Source of the DNA: an uncultured Flavobacteriaceae bacterium | GTDB taxonomy: Bacteria > Bacteroidota > Bacteroidia > Flavobacteriales > Flavobacteriaceae | Length of the DNA stretch: 64,000 nt | Assembly: GCA_947502975.1 (NCBI GenBank) | Contig: CANNBV010000007.1 | Span: 124,001 to 188,000, forward strand | Direction: 5' to 3' | Shown: positions 25,699-34,818 of the stretch, one piece after another | Layout of the letters: each line of letters starts with the position of its first letter | Numbering within the stretch: the stretch's first letter is position 1 | Notes under the pieces: model-generated | The model's input: only the letters and a program-made list of their open reading frames with translations | What the model was told of the DNA's origin: nothing | Database searches by the model: none | Translations under genes and position numbers: made by a program

Positions 25699-28600
25699 TT
25701 AATAAGTATTTGATAGAGTCCTATGTAGGTAAGATATATATCTGTTGTTGATAAACTTTTCAATTTGTAATATGCTTTTATCATAGCTAGATTTGTCTGC
25801 TTGAAATAATTTTACGAAGCGTTTTTCTAGTTTTAAATACTCTTGAATTTTAATTGAAGGAGCATTAGAATCCAGTTGTAAAGTATTCAACTTTTTTTCT
25901 GCTCGTCTTGGATCATTTCTATATAATAACCATTGTCCTGAGTCTACTGCGGTTTTATGATATTTACTAGGGTGTTTCGTATTAATTCCATGAGTATCGC
26001 TATGGCAGTATGCTATAATAATAGAAGGTCCTACAAAACTTTCTGCTTCATTAAAAGCTCGCAAAGTTTGCTCTTTATTTGCTCCAATAGCTACTGATGC
26101 TACATAAACATTATTATAAGTCATAGCTTGAAGTCCTAAGTCTTTCTTTTGTTTTTGTTTTCCATTGAATGCAAATTTTGCTTTTGCTCCAAAGGGTGTT
26201 GCCTTTGAAGCTTGCGCACCAGTATTATCATATCCTTCATTGTCTAAAACTAAAATATTTACATTTTCTCCAGATGCTATAACATGATCTAAACCACCAT
26301 ACCCAATATCATATGCCCAACCGTCTCCACCAACTATCCAAACACTTTTTTTAACTAAATGTTCCGATATGTTTAAAAGCTGTTTGGCTTTTGGAGAATT
26401 TATTCTCTTTAGTTTTTCATTTAATTGAGCTACATTTTTGCGTTGCAGATGTATTTTGGTTTCTGTGTCTTGTTTGATGTTTAAAATAGCTTCAACTAAA
26501 TCAGGATTTAATTCTTGTTTTAGTTTTTCTAAAAGAAATCGTGCTTGTTTTTCTTGTTGATTTATAGAAACTCTAAAGCCTAAACCAAACTCAGCGTTAT
26601 CTTCAAATAAGGAATTTGACCAAGCAGGGCCTTTCCCGTTTTCGTTTTTAGCCCAAGGTGTTGTGGGTAAAGCGCCTCCGAAAATTGAACTGGCTCCGGT
26701 TGCATTTGCTATTAATAGTCTGTCTCCGAATAATTGAGACATCAATTTTAGATAAGGCGCTTCTCCACAACCTTCAACACCACTTGAATATTTAAATAAA
26801 GGTTCTTGCAATTGTTGCTGGCTTACTTTTGAAACATCAATTTTGGTTCTATCAAATTCTGGAATAGTTTCAAAATGTTTCCAGTTTTTCTTCTCGGTTT
26901 TTTCATCCTCTTTAGGAATCAACGCTAATGCTTTTACAGAACACGCATCAACACAATTATTACATCCATTACATTGTTCTGGGTTAATCTGAATCGTGTA
27001 ATTCATTAAATCAAAATCTTTAGAAATGATGTGTTTAAAAGTTTTTGGAGCATCGTTTAGATAAACATCATCATAAACTTTAATTCTAAGTGCAGCTTGA
27101 GGGCAAGCCATACTGCAAGCACCACATTGTGTGCATAAATCTTTATCCCAATTTGGCAAATAAGCACTGTTTTTAATTGGGTTAAATTGTGATGTGTTTG
27201 TTGGGTATGTGCCATCAACAGGTAATAGACTAACTGGGGCATCATTCCCTTTGTTTGCTAGTAATTTACCTAAAAGACTTTCGTTAAACGTATTGTCAAA
27301 TGTTACAGACTCTTTTGTTTGTATGTTTTCAACAGAAGTATTTACTTTATATACAAATTCATTTAAATCTAAGGTTGTTTCATTATAAAATAAATCCTTT
27401 TTGATAGCTAAAAAGCAAGCGTGAAATTCAGAAATTTTTATGTCTTTTAAAATCTGATTTGCTTCTAATTCTTCAATGTTTATAACAAATACATTGATTT
27501 GTTTTTCATTGATTAGCTTTTGATTCTTAACCGATAGCGACTGCCAAAATGCTTTAGACGTTTGCGAAGTGTTAATTAAAAGTGTTCCCCTAAATTTTAA
27601 TTTGTGTAATGCGTTGTCGTTTAAAGTGAAGTTTACATTTTGACAGCCAATAAAATCAGCTTCTTCTATTAAATATGGTGCTTTAATTGGTGTGTTGCCA
27701 ATTCTTAAATGAGCCATATTATATGAGTTTGATTTTTTATAATCACATTGTGTATAGCCTTGAACGAAGGTGTTTTCTTTGTTACCTATAAGTTTCAAAG
27801 TATTTGAAAAACTATCATTTTCAGTTTTCTCTTGATAGAAAATAGCTTCGTACAAGTTGTTTTTTATTTTGATGGCTTCTGAAAAATCTAAGCTTAAATT
27901 TTTTACATCATCATTAATTCCAATTGTGAAATTGTTTTTAGGTTGTTCTTCTTTTAGGTTTTTGAATATGGCATAAACCATAGAAGGTGTAAATTCTTTT
28001 GAAGATAAACCATAACGTCCACCAATTACTTTTGGAAAACTTGCTATGTTTTTATTTTGAAAGGCTTCAGAAATAGATTGAAGCACATCTAAATACAACG
28101 GTTCTCCGCTTGCACCAGGCTCTTTGGTTCTGTCTAAAACGGCAACAGATTTTACTGATTTTGGTAATACTGATATAAGATGCTTTGTGCAAAAAGGCCT
28201 AAATAATCTAACCTTTATCAATCCGAATTTTTCTCCTCTTTTGTTAAAATGATGGATTGTAGACTCAATAGTTTCTGTAGAAGACGCCATTGCAACAATA
28301 AGGTGTTCTGCTTCTGGATGTCCAACATAATCAAACAATTTGTAGTGTCTACCAGTTAATTTTCCAAATTGATCCATGATATTTTGAACCATCTCGGGGC
28401 ATGTATCATAAAATGGATTAATAGCTTCTCTACTTTGAAAAAACACGTCTGAACCTTGAGATGTACCTCTTAAAACTGGTTTATTTGGATTGAGAGCCTT
28501 ATCTCTATGAGTTTTTATTTTATCTTGATTTATGATAGATCGAATTGCCCTATTTGGAATCAATTCTATTTTATTGATTTCGTGTGAGGTTCTAAAACCA

Positions 28601-29118
28601 TCAAAAAAATGTATAAATGGAATTGAAGACTCTAATGAAGCAGCTTGAGAAATTAAAGCAAAATCATGAGCTTCTTGCACAGATGCGCTTCCCAACATCG
28701 CATATCCAGATTGACGAACAGCCATGATATCACTATGGTCTCCAAAAATGGATAGCGCATGTGTTGCGATACTTCTTGTAGCGACATGAATCACATTTGG
28801 AGTGAGTTCTCCAGCTATTTTGTACATATTTGGTAGCATCAATAATATGCCTTGAGATGCTGTAAAAGTTGTTGATAAACTTCCAGTTTGTAAAGCACCG
28901 TGCATTGCGCCTGCAACTCCTGCTTCGCTTTGCATTTGAAAGACAGAAGTTGAGTTGCCAAATATATTTGGTTTCTCTTCTGCTCTCCATTGCTCAACTA
29001 ATTCACTCATTTCAGAGGCTGGGGTAATTGGGTAAATGGGAAATACCTCGTTAGTTTTATATGCAATTTGTGCAACGGCTTGGTTTGCATTCAAGATGCC
29101 ATGAGTGGAAGTTTTCAT
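25699..29118 (-). CDS. nifJ: Pyruvate:ferredoxin/flavodoxin oxidoreductase homologue lacking the proximal cluster ligands
   Basis: 1139 residues with the full PFOR domain order. The substrate-binding residues of the family are kept: Thr32 (Y-P-I-T-P), Glu65 (Q-S-E-A-G) and Arg115 (A-T-R-S). The two ferredoxin-like clusters are intact (C-T-Q-C-G-A-C-S-M-A-C-P near 665 and C-N-G-C-N-N-C-V-D-A-C near 718), as is the TPP motif G-G-D-G-W-A-Y-D-I-G-Y. The proximal [4Fe-4S] site is not: of the four Cys numbered 812, 815, 840 and 1071 in the Desulfovibrio africanus enzyme, only the second remains (Val781, Cys784, Ala809, Ser1040, a constant offset of 31). The enzyme may therefore not pass electrons normally. 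It follows osmC and the OsmC terminator. Confidence 0.88.
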   Translation of the reverse strand: MKTSTHGILNANQAVAQIAYKTNEVFPIYPITPASEMSELVEQWRAEEKPNIFGNSTSVFQMQSEAGVAGAMHGALQTGSLSTTFTASQGILLMLPNMYKIAGELTPNVIHVATRSIATHALSIFGDHSDIMAVRQSGYAMLGSASVQEAHDFALISQAASLESSIPFIHFFDGFRTSHEINKIELIPNRAIRSIINQDKIKTHRDKALNPNKPVLRGTSQGSDVFFQSREAINPFYDTCPEMVQNIMDQFGKLTGRHYKLFDYVGHPEAEHLIVAMASSTETIESTIHHFNKRGEKFGLIKVRLFRPFCTKHLISVLPKSVKSVAVLDRTKEPGASGEPLYLDVLQSISEAFQNKNIASFPKVIGGRYGLSSKEFTPSMVYAIFKNLKEEQPKNNFTIGINDDVKNLSLDFSEAIKIKNNLYEAIFYQEKTENDSFSNTLKLIGNKENTFVQGYTQCDYKKSNSYNMAHLRIGNTPIKAPYLIEEADFIGCQNVNFTLNDNALHKLKFRGTLLINTSQTSKAFWQSLSVKNQKLINEKQINVFVINIEELEANQILKDIKISEFHACFLAIKKDLFYNETTLDLNEFVYKVNTSVENIQTKESVTFDNTFNESLLGKLLANKGNDAPVSLLPVDGTYPTNTSQFNPIKNSAYLPNWDKDLCTQCGACSMACPQAALRIKVYDDVYLNDAPKTFKHIISKDFDLMNYTIQINPEQCNGCNNCVDACSVKALALIPKEDEKTEKKNWKHFETIPEFDRTKIDVSKVSQQQLQEPLFKYSSGVEGCGEAPYLKLMSQLFGDRLLIANATGASSIFGGALPTTPWAKNENGKGPAWSNSLFEDNAEFGLGFRVSINQQEKQARFLLEKLKQELNPDLVEAILNIKQDTETKIHLQRKNVAQLNEKLKRINSPKAKQLLNISEHLVKKSVWIVGGDGWAYDIGYGGLDHVIASGENVNILVLDNEGYDNTGAQASKATPFGAKAKFAFNGKQKQKKDLGLQAMTYNNVYVASVAIGANKEQTLRAFNEAESFVGPSIIIAYCHSDTHGINTKHPSKYHKTAVDSGQWLLYRNDPRRAEKKLNTLQLDSNAPSIKIQEYLKLEKRFVKLFQADKSSYDKSILQIEKFINNRYISYLHRTLSNTY

Positions 29119-29151
29119 GTTTTGGTGGTGTGTGGAGTGAAGTTTTGAAAT

Positions 29152-29191
29152 AAAAAATGACTACTCCTAAATTTTAGAGTAGCCATTTTTT
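29152..29191 (-). terminator. Terminator or attenuator between osmC and nifJ
   Basis: On the minus strand AAAATGGCTACTC pairs with GAGTAGTCATTTT with one G-U pair (mismatched on the plus strand), followed by a T-run. It lies 10 bp after osmC and 34 bp before nifJ. As I see no separate promoter for nifJ, it may act as partial read-through control. Confidence 0.75.
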
Positions 29192-29200
29192 AGAGAAGTA

Positions 29201-29755
29201 CTACTCTTTTACAATTTCTATTGAAATAGGAGTAGGGTTGCTAATCATGTCAAATACAGGAGAGAACTTGGCAAAGTTTTCTAATTGTTCTGCAGTTGCA
29301 TCAGATTTTACTTTTAGTTTGAATTTGATACCATCAAACCCCATACGTACTTCGGGATCTAATCCTAAGAAGCCGTGTAAATCTGCATTACCTTGAATAC
29401 TAGATTCTGCACCTTCAATATCAACACCGTTAGCGGCAGCATGATACACCATGGCTCCAGTTAAGCATGAGCTAAGTGCGTGCAATAAAACTTCTGGTGG
29501 CGTAGCAGCTTCATCTGCTCCTAATAATACTTGTGGGTGGCTACACTCCATTGTGAAGGTGTCTTCACGAGTAGTGTCTTCTTGACCAGCTCCATAAAAG
29601 CTTTTGATACTAGACACACAATGCCCGCCGTCAATCCAATTATTTTTAGCTCTAAATTCAAATTTTGCTAATTCTGGTTGCTCTTGAATGTGGTTGATAG
29701 TTTCAACTAATTGATCTACGTTTACTCCGTTTTTTACATTTGCTGTTGTAATCAT
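29201..29755 (-). CDS. OsmC family protein (thiol peroxidase fold)
   Basis: 184 residues of the OsmC/Ohr fold. The two redox cysteines are placed as in the YhfA-like OsmC group: one in F-T-M-E-C-S-H and one in L-S-S-C-L-T-G in the central helix. It would reduce organic hydroperoxides or related species in the cytoplasm. It is preceded by a good sigma-54 promoter and three spaced dyads, downstream of a sigma-54 activator gene on the same strand. Confidence 0.88.
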   Translation of the reverse strand: MITTANVKNGVNVDQLVETINHIQEQPELAKFEFRAKNNWIDGGHCVSSIKSFYGAGQEDTTREDTFTMECSHPQVLLGADEAATPPEVLLHALSSCLTGAMVYHAAANGVDIEGAESSIQGNADLHGFLGLDPEVRMGFDGIKFKLKVKSDATAEQLENFAKFSPVFDMISNPTPISIEIVKE

Positions 29756-29803
29756 TTTTTTCTAATTTTTAAATTGTTAAACATTATTGTTTGGTTTGTA
29801 TTA

Positions 29804-29819
29804 TGCTAATGCTATGCCA
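29804..29819 (-). promoter_or_regulatory. Sigma-54 promoter of osmC
   Basis: The minus strand reads TGGCATAGCATTAGCA. Against TGGCAYRNNNNTTGCW there is a single mismatch (A for T at position 13). The key GG (-24) and GC (-12) are 10 bp apart, as required. Transcription would start near 29793, about 38 nt before the osmC ATG. Genes in this window otherwise show TAnnTTTG promoters. Confidence 0.7.
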
Positions 29820-29875
29820 AATGGGTTAAATATTTAAAAATCAAATAATTACATGTATTTAAGGTTCAAATATAT

Positions 29876-29934
29876 ATTACGATAATTCGAGTATTAACGA
29901 AATATCGTAATTAAATTCATGAAATGTCGTAAGT
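29876..29934 (-). promoter_or_regulatory. Three 22-bp-spaced enhancer-like dyads upstream of osmC
   Basis: Sites centred near 29882, 29904 and 29926. The first, ATTACGATAATTCG, is the inverted form of the second, CGAAATATCGTAAT, with one base changed; the third, TGAAATGTCGTAAG, is a direct copy of the second at 11 of 14. Each is an imperfect ACGA-N4-TCGT dyad. They lie about 90, 111 and 133 bp upstream of the predicted sigma-54 start, where activator-binding sites are usual. Confidence 0.65.
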
Positions 29935-29935
29935 T

Positions 29936-31768
29936 TTAAATAGGACGCTCTATTTTAAGCGCTTTCATTCTTGAAGCTAAGGTAGTAGGAGGTAAGTCTA
30001 ATAAAGAAGCTGCACCATTGACGCCAGATATTTTCCATTTAGTGTGCCTTAAGGCTTTCAGGATATTTTCTTTTTCTAAAATCACTAATTCTTTTGAAGT
30101 TAATATTTTTTCTTGAGTTGTTTCTTTTCGAGTTTTATTAGTATCCGAATTATCAGGAATTATGGTTCGTAAATCTATAGTTCCATTTTGAGACACAATA
30201 ACTGCTCGTTCAATTAAATTTTGAAGTTCTCGTACATTTCCAGGCCATTCATAGTTACTTAGCAAAACTTTGTCGTTATCTGTTAATGCAACAATTTGTT
30301 TGTTCAATTTTTTAGAAAATTGTTGTATCATTTCCTCAGCAATTAAACAGATATCATTCTCACGCTCTCGTAAAGCAGGAACACTAATAGGAAATACATT
30401 TAGTCTATAATACAAATCTTCTCTAAATTTTCCTTCTTTTGAAAACTCAAAAAGATTTCTGTGAGTGGCGGCTATAATTCTAACATCTACTTTAATGGTT
30501 TCAGAACTTCCAACAGGATCAAATTCACCTTCTTGAATGATACGAAGCAATTTAGGTTGCAGTTCTAGAGGCATTTCTCCAATTTCATCTAAAAAGATAG
30601 TGCCTTTATCCGCTAATAGAAAACGTCCTTTTCTATCAGTTGTGGCACCTGTAAAAGCGCCTTTTTTATGTCCAAATAATTCACTTTCAATAAGGTTAGC
30701 AGGAATCGCTCCACAATTAATTCTAATTAGAGGTTTGTCATTTCTATTACTCTCTTTATGAATAGCTCTGGCAACTAATTCTTTACCAGTTCCAGTTTCA
30801 CCGTGAATCAAAACCGTAGCATCTGTTTTTGCCACTTGGTGTATAAGGTTTATGGCAGCTTTCATTTTTTTATTTTCAGCAATAATGCCATAACTACTGG
30901 TTAATTCATTAATCTCTTCTTCTAGATATTCTGTTTGTTTGGTCAATAAATTTATTTTGTCTTCAGCAATCAAACGTTCTTCAATATTTCTTAAAATGAG
31001 CGTATACATCGGATTGGTATCAGAACCATATTTACTAATTGTGCCTTCATTTAAGGTTTCCGTAGCATTAGAACCTACAACTTTTACAATAGTGGGTAAA
31101 TATTTGTTTACAGCTTCTTTATTGTCTTCAGATTTTACAATATGTTCTATGGTCTTTGCACTTTCATCATCAAAGAAAAACAGCACATTACGCTGTAGCA
31201 CATCATCATTTTCTAATAGTTTATTTGCAGATGGGTTGGTAAGTACAACTCTAAAATCATTACTAAACATAATAATTGCGTCCATTGCACCATTAATAAG
31301 GCCGCTGAGTTTACTATTGGCATTTTCAATTTCAATTTTAGAAGAAGCTAATCGCTCTTGAATAGTATCTAGTTCTCTATGGCGTTTTATCATTACCGAT
31401 AAAATACCCTGCGCAAATCCGCTATCATGCTGCAGTAAATCTAAAAAGTCATCTCGTTCAATCTTTAAGACTTTAGTTTTTTCTGTAGCGGTTACAGAAG
31501 CGGAACGCGTTTCATTATCAATTAAAGCATATTCACCAAAGCAATCACCAACAAATAAACTATCGTAAATATGTTTTTTATCGTGTACTTTTACAGCGCC
31601 TTCAATAATGGCATACATAGAATTTCCAATGGTGTTTTTCTCAAAAATAACTTCATTTTTAAAAAAAGATTCTTCTTGAATATTATCACATAAATGTTGT
31701 AGTGATGTGTTTGAAACTTCAGAGAAAAAAGGAATATCAGCTAAAAATTGAATAAGATCTTCAGTCAC
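29936..31768 (-). CDS. Sigma-54 activator with N-terminal cyclic-nucleotide-binding and PAS domains
   Basis: 610 residues. Residues 1-125 are a CRP-type cNMP-binding domain with the phosphate-binding cassette F-G-E-Y-A-L ... R-S-A-S (Glu79 and Arg88 match the cAMP ribose and phosphate contacts). About 150-215 is PAS-like, about 268-292 a coiled coil. The AAA+ domain has Walker A G-E-T-G-T-G-K-E at 323-330 and the sigma-54 contact loop G-A-F-T-G-A at 370-375. A Fis-type helix-turn-helix ([14 protein letters not shown]) closes the protein. It probably activates osmC just downstream. It stands head to head with an adenylate cyclase gene. Confidence 0.92.
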   Translation of the reverse strand: MTEDLIQFLADIPFFSEVSNTSLQHLCDNIQEESFFKNEVIFEKNTIGNSMYAIIEGAVKVHDKKHIYDSLFVGDCFGEYALIDNETRSASVTATEKTKVLKIERDDFLDLLQHDSGFAQGILSVMIKRHRELDTIQERLASSKIEIENANSKLSGLINGAMDAIIMFSNDFRVVLTNPSANKLLENDDVLQRNVLFFFDDESAKTIEHIVKSEDNKEAVNKYLPTIVKVVGSNATETLNEGTISKYGSDTNPMYTLILRNIEERLIAEDKINLLTKQTEYLEEEINELTSSYGIIAENKKMKAAINLIHQVAKTDATVLIHGETGTGKELVARAIHKESNRNDKPLIRINCGAIPANLIESELFGHKKGAFTGATTDRKGRFLLADKGTIFLDEIGEMPLELQPKLLRIIQEGEFDPVGSSETIKVDVRIIAATHRNLFEFSKEGKFREDLYYRLNVFPISVPALRERENDICLIAEEMIQQFSKKLNKQIVALTDNDKVLLSNYEWPGNVRELQNLIERAVIVSQNGTIDLRTIIPDNSDTNKTRKETTQEKILTSKELVILEKENILKALRHTKWKISGVNGAASLLDLPPTTLASRMKALKIERPI

Positions 31769-31784
31769 GATGTCTATATGAATT

Positions 31785-31800
31785 TGGCAATTATCAAGCT
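31785..31800 (+). promoter_or_regulatory. Weak sigma-54-like element upstream of the cyclase gene
   Basis: TGGCAATTATCAAGCT keeps GG and GC at the exact 10-bp spacing but differs from consensus at four other scored positions. It points toward the cyclase gene, 78 bp before its first ATG. Could be chance. Confidence 0.3.
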
Positions 31801-31877
31801 AAATATATTAATTATTTTGTGTAGAATACTGTTTAAATGTAGCGATTAAAGATATTTATTTAATTTAGTAGCTCCTA

Positions 31878-33938
31878 ATGCTATTATCAAAAATGCCAAC
31901 CAACCGCCAATTAGCAGCAATAATGTTTACTGATATCGAGGGCTATACCTCGTTGATGCAACGTGATGAAAAAGAAGCTGTAAAAATTAGAGAGCGTCAT
32001 CGCAATACATTTGAGATGACAACTGAAGCCTACAATGGTAAAATCATTCAATACTTTGGTGACGGTACTTTAAGTATTTTTAAAAGTACAGTTGAAGCTG
32101 TAGATTGTGCTATAGAACTACAACAGGCATTTCTTCAAGAACCTAAAATCCCAGTTCGTATAGGGATTCACGTTGGAGATATTTTGCAATCTAAAGACGA
32201 TATTATTGGAGATGCAGTTAATGTTGCTTCGAGAATAGAATCTTGTGCAATTTCTGGGAGTGTTTTAATTTCAGATAAAGTTCATGACCAAATAAGAAGT
32301 CATCAGCATATTAAAACCAAGTTTTTAGATGCTTATGAACTCAAGAACGTAGATGATGCAATGCCTCTTTTTGCAATCGCAAATGAGGGGTTAGCTATTC
32401 CAAAAAAAGAGGAAGTACGAGGAAAACTTAAACAGCCAACGAACAAAGCAAAAGTTCCATTTTACAAAAAGAAAAGAAACATATTTGGTCTAGCGGCTAT
32501 AGTTGCTTTATTGGTTTTAGTTTTAAATATTAAATCAGTAAAATTTAACACAGATACTAATACTACAAAAGATTTATCTATAGCAGTTTTACCATTTGAC
32601 AATTTAAGTACAGATAAAGATTCGGAATTTTTTAGAGATGGTATTACTGAAGATATATTGACACAACTCTCTAAACTAAAAGAATTAAGAGTTATTTCTA
32701 GAACATCTGTAATGCAATACAAAGGCACAGAAAAAACGATTCCAGAAATAGCAGAAGAGCTTGGTGTATCATATATTCTTGAAGGTAGCATACGAAAATA
32801 TGGAGATGATATAAGGATAACAGCACAGTTAATTGATGCGTCTAAGGACGAACATTTATGGGCAGAAAACTACGATAAAACACTAACCAATATTTTTAGT
32901 TTACAAACAGAGGTGTCTGAAGAAATTGTAGATGCGCTACAAATTAATTTGTCTTTTGAAGAACAACAAAAACTCGCAGTAGTATCAACACAAAATATTG
33001 ATGCCTATAAATTGTTTTTAGAAGGTAGAAGTGAAGCCGATAAGCGAAACAAAGAAAGTTTAGCGAAAAGTATATTGTTGTACAAAGAAGCGATTGCATT
33101 AGACCCAAATTACGCTGAAGCCTTTGCAGAAATTGCTAATTCTATATACCTCGAAACGTATTATTCTAGAAGAAACCCAAAAGAAGCTTCAGAATTAGCA
33201 AGAGAATATTTAGAAAAAGCTGAAGCCATCAATGATAAAATATCTAGAATTTATTCAGTGAAAGGTCTCATAAATAATATAGAAGGGAACCTTGAAGTGG
33301 CAGATGTAGCGTTTAAAAAAGCTATAGAATTATCACCAAACGATTTAACAGCAAGACATCAGTATTCTACGTTTTTTATGTATACAAATCAATACGAAAA
33401 ACAACTAGAGCAAGCAGAAATTGCGTATAGATTGGATCCTTTATCGTTCCCTACCGCAAACAGTTATTTTAGAGCCTTACTAGCTAATAACGAATTTGAA
33501 AGAGCAGAAACAATGCTCAACAAAATTCAAAAGCAACATAAAAATAGTAATCAGTTTGTAATCAACAGATCTTATTTTAAGTTATACTTAGCCCAACATC
33601 ATTATGATAAAGCGATACCTTATTTAAAAGATATCGTTAAAAAGCAAAACGTGTTTAACCGCTTTTTGGGTTACAGCTACGTAAAAACAGGCGATACGTT
33701 ATCAGCATATAGAATTTTAGATTCCATTAGAATCAATGCGCATCCCAGAGAAAAGAGTCATCAGCTAGCAGTTGTATTTGCGGCACTCCAGCAAACCGAT
33801 AGTGTTTTATTTCATTTAGACACTATCAGAAATAAACAAACCCGAACCTTTCGTAGGGAGCAACACGACTTTTTTAGTTATTTAAAAGACAACCCAGACT
33901 TTAAAAAAATACTGCAAGATCACGGTATTTCAGATTAG
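31878..33938 (+). CDS. Class III adenylate cyclase with TM, TolB-like and TPR regions
   Basis: 686 residues (an alternative ATG 15 bp downstream also fits). The cyclase domain (about 10-175) is complete: metal Asp19 and Asp62 (F-T-D-I; F-G-D-G), adenine-selecting Lys55 and Asp108, and transition-state Asn115 and Arg119 (V-N-V-A-S-R). A Lys/Asp pair points to ATP rather than GTP. A membrane helix at about 203-218 is followed by a TolB-like N-terminal domain (I-A-V-L-P-F-D-N-L-S) and at least four TPR units to the end. The cyclase would be cytoplasmic and the TPR part periplasmic. Divergent from a sigma-54 activator with a cNMP pocket. Confidence 0.9.
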   Translation: MLLSKMPTNRQLAAIMFTDIEGYTSLMQRDEKEAVKIRERHRNTFEMTTEAYNGKIIQYFGDGTLSIFKSTVEAVDCAIELQQAFLQEPKIPVRIGIHVGDILQSKDDIIGDAVNVASRIESCAISGSVLISDKVHDQIRSHQHIKTKFLDAYELKNVDDAMPLFAIANEGLAIPKKEEVRGKLKQPTNKAKVPFYKKKRNIFGLAAIVALLVLVLNIKSVKFNTDTNTTKDLSIAVLPFDNLSTDKDSEFFRDGITEDILTQLSKLKELRVISRTSVMQYKGTEKTIPEIAEELGVSYILEGSIRKYGDDIRITAQLIDASKDEHLWAENYDKTLTNIFSLQTEVSEEIVDALQINLSFEEQQKLAVVSTQNIDAYKLFLEGRSEADKRNKESLAKSILLYKEAIALDPNYAEAFAEIANSIYLETYYSRRNPKEASELAREYLEKAEAINDKISRIYSVKGLINNIEGNLEVADVAFKKAIELSPNDLTARHQYSTFFMYTNQYEKQLEQAEIAYRLDPLSFPTANSYFRALLANNEFERAETMLNKIQKQHKNSNQFVINRSYFKLYLAQHHYDKAIPYLKDIVKKQNVFNRFLGYSYVKTGDTLSAYRILDSIRINAHPREKSHQLAVVFAALQQTDSVLFHLDTIRNKQTRTFRREQHDFFSYLKDNPDFKKILQDHGISD

Positions 33939-34007
33939 TATAATTAATCTGTAACATTTTTAATTTTCCTGCGTCATATAAGTATCAATCAAAAAGTTAC
34001 AATCATC

Positions 34008-34349
34008 ATGAAACGACAAGATACTCAATTACTAGTAGTAACCCATTTAACGCAGCTTATATCGTTGGTTACAGGTTTTGGTAGTCTAATTGTGCCACTA
34101 ATATTATGGGCTACCCAAAAAGAAAAAGTGCATCAAATGGATGAGCATGGTAAAAACATCATAAACTTCCAATTAAGTTTAATAGTATATTGTTTATTAT
34201 GCATTCCACTAATATTATTATTCGGTTTAGGCCTAGTAGGTTTAATCATATTAGGACTTATATCTATAATATTCCCAATTATAAATGCTATTAGAGCTAA
34301 TAACGGGGAAACTCCAAAATACCCTTTATCTCTTAATTTTATTAGTTAG
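34008..34349 (+). CDS. DUF4870 small membrane protein
   Basis: 113 residues with two to three hydrophobic helices (about 12-35, 52-90), and the family features L-T-Q-L-I-S-L-V-T-G-F-G and N-I-I-N-F-Q-L-S. Function unknown. It lies 69 bp after the cyclase gene on the same strand and has its own strong terminator. Confidence 0.85.
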   Translation: MKRQDTQLLVVTHLTQLISLVTGFGSLIVPLILWATQKEKVHQMDEHGKNIINFQLSLIVYCLLCIPLILLFGLGLVGLIILGLISIIFPIINAIRANNGETPKYPLSLNFIS

Positions 34350-34373
34350 TTAAATTAAAACATGAGATAAACT

Positions 34374-34402
34374 AAACGCTCACTTTACGGTGAGCGTTTT
34401 TT
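34374..34402 (+). terminator. Terminator of the DUF4870 gene
   Basis: AAACGCTCAC/GTGAGCGTTT, a 10-bp stem with a 6-nt loop followed by six T, 25 bp after the stop codon. Confidence 0.88.
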
Positions 34403-34553
34403 AGTGAAACTCAATTTTAAGAAGTCTGCAAGACGAACTTAAAATTGTAAGTTGAATTAATCCCAATTTTTAGCGGGATTAAAAGCTTACCTTAATCCCT
34501 CCAAAGGAGGGAAACACTCAAAACGGTAACATGAGTTTTTAAAAGTATTATTT

Positions 34554-34677
34554 GGGCGTTACCCCGCTTGTTCGCTGAGGTGGTTGCTGAGTTTATCGAA
34601 GTGCTCTCGAAGCGCGGTCGGGCTTTCACTAGTCGCTCTCTGCGAGGAGCTCCAACATGCCGTTCAATCCCTAACGC
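34554..34677 (-). repeat. Structured intergenic repeat, scaffold I, copy D (enlarged)
   Basis: On the minus strand: GCGTTAGGGATTGAACGGCATG, an arm around GGAGCTCC, AGTGAAAGCCCGACC, then an enlarged second arm CCGC...GCGGGG carrying a TTCGATAAACTCAG segment, and TAACGCCC. The outer stem is perfect. Positions 34631-34657 are identical over 27 bp to copy F (48669-48695), which has the other scaffold. Confidence 0.8.
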
Positions 34678-34740
34678 GGGGGGTGTTTGCCAGCCTAAGA
34701 TTTTAAGATAAAAGTAGTTTTGTTTTTGGATAGGTTTTCG

Positions 34741-34818
34741 CTACCGCTAAGCTGAGCTTATTGGTGGTTCTTACAAAGAAACAGTTTTCATGTGCCACTG
34801 GCTGTAAGCTAGCGGTAG
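34741..34818. repeat. 78-bp inverted repeat with perfect 9-bp ends
   Basis: CTACCGCTA at 34741-34749 and TAGCGGTAG at 34810-34818, with a second pairing GCTTA/TAAGC just inside. It is unrelated in sequence to the seven-copy repeat family and is found once in this window. Confidence 0.5.

Noticed and set aside
29119-29200. Separate promoter for the PFOR gene.
   Set aside because: The 82-bp gap is filled by the osmC terminator and shows no TAnnTTTG or GG-N10-GC element toward nifJ.
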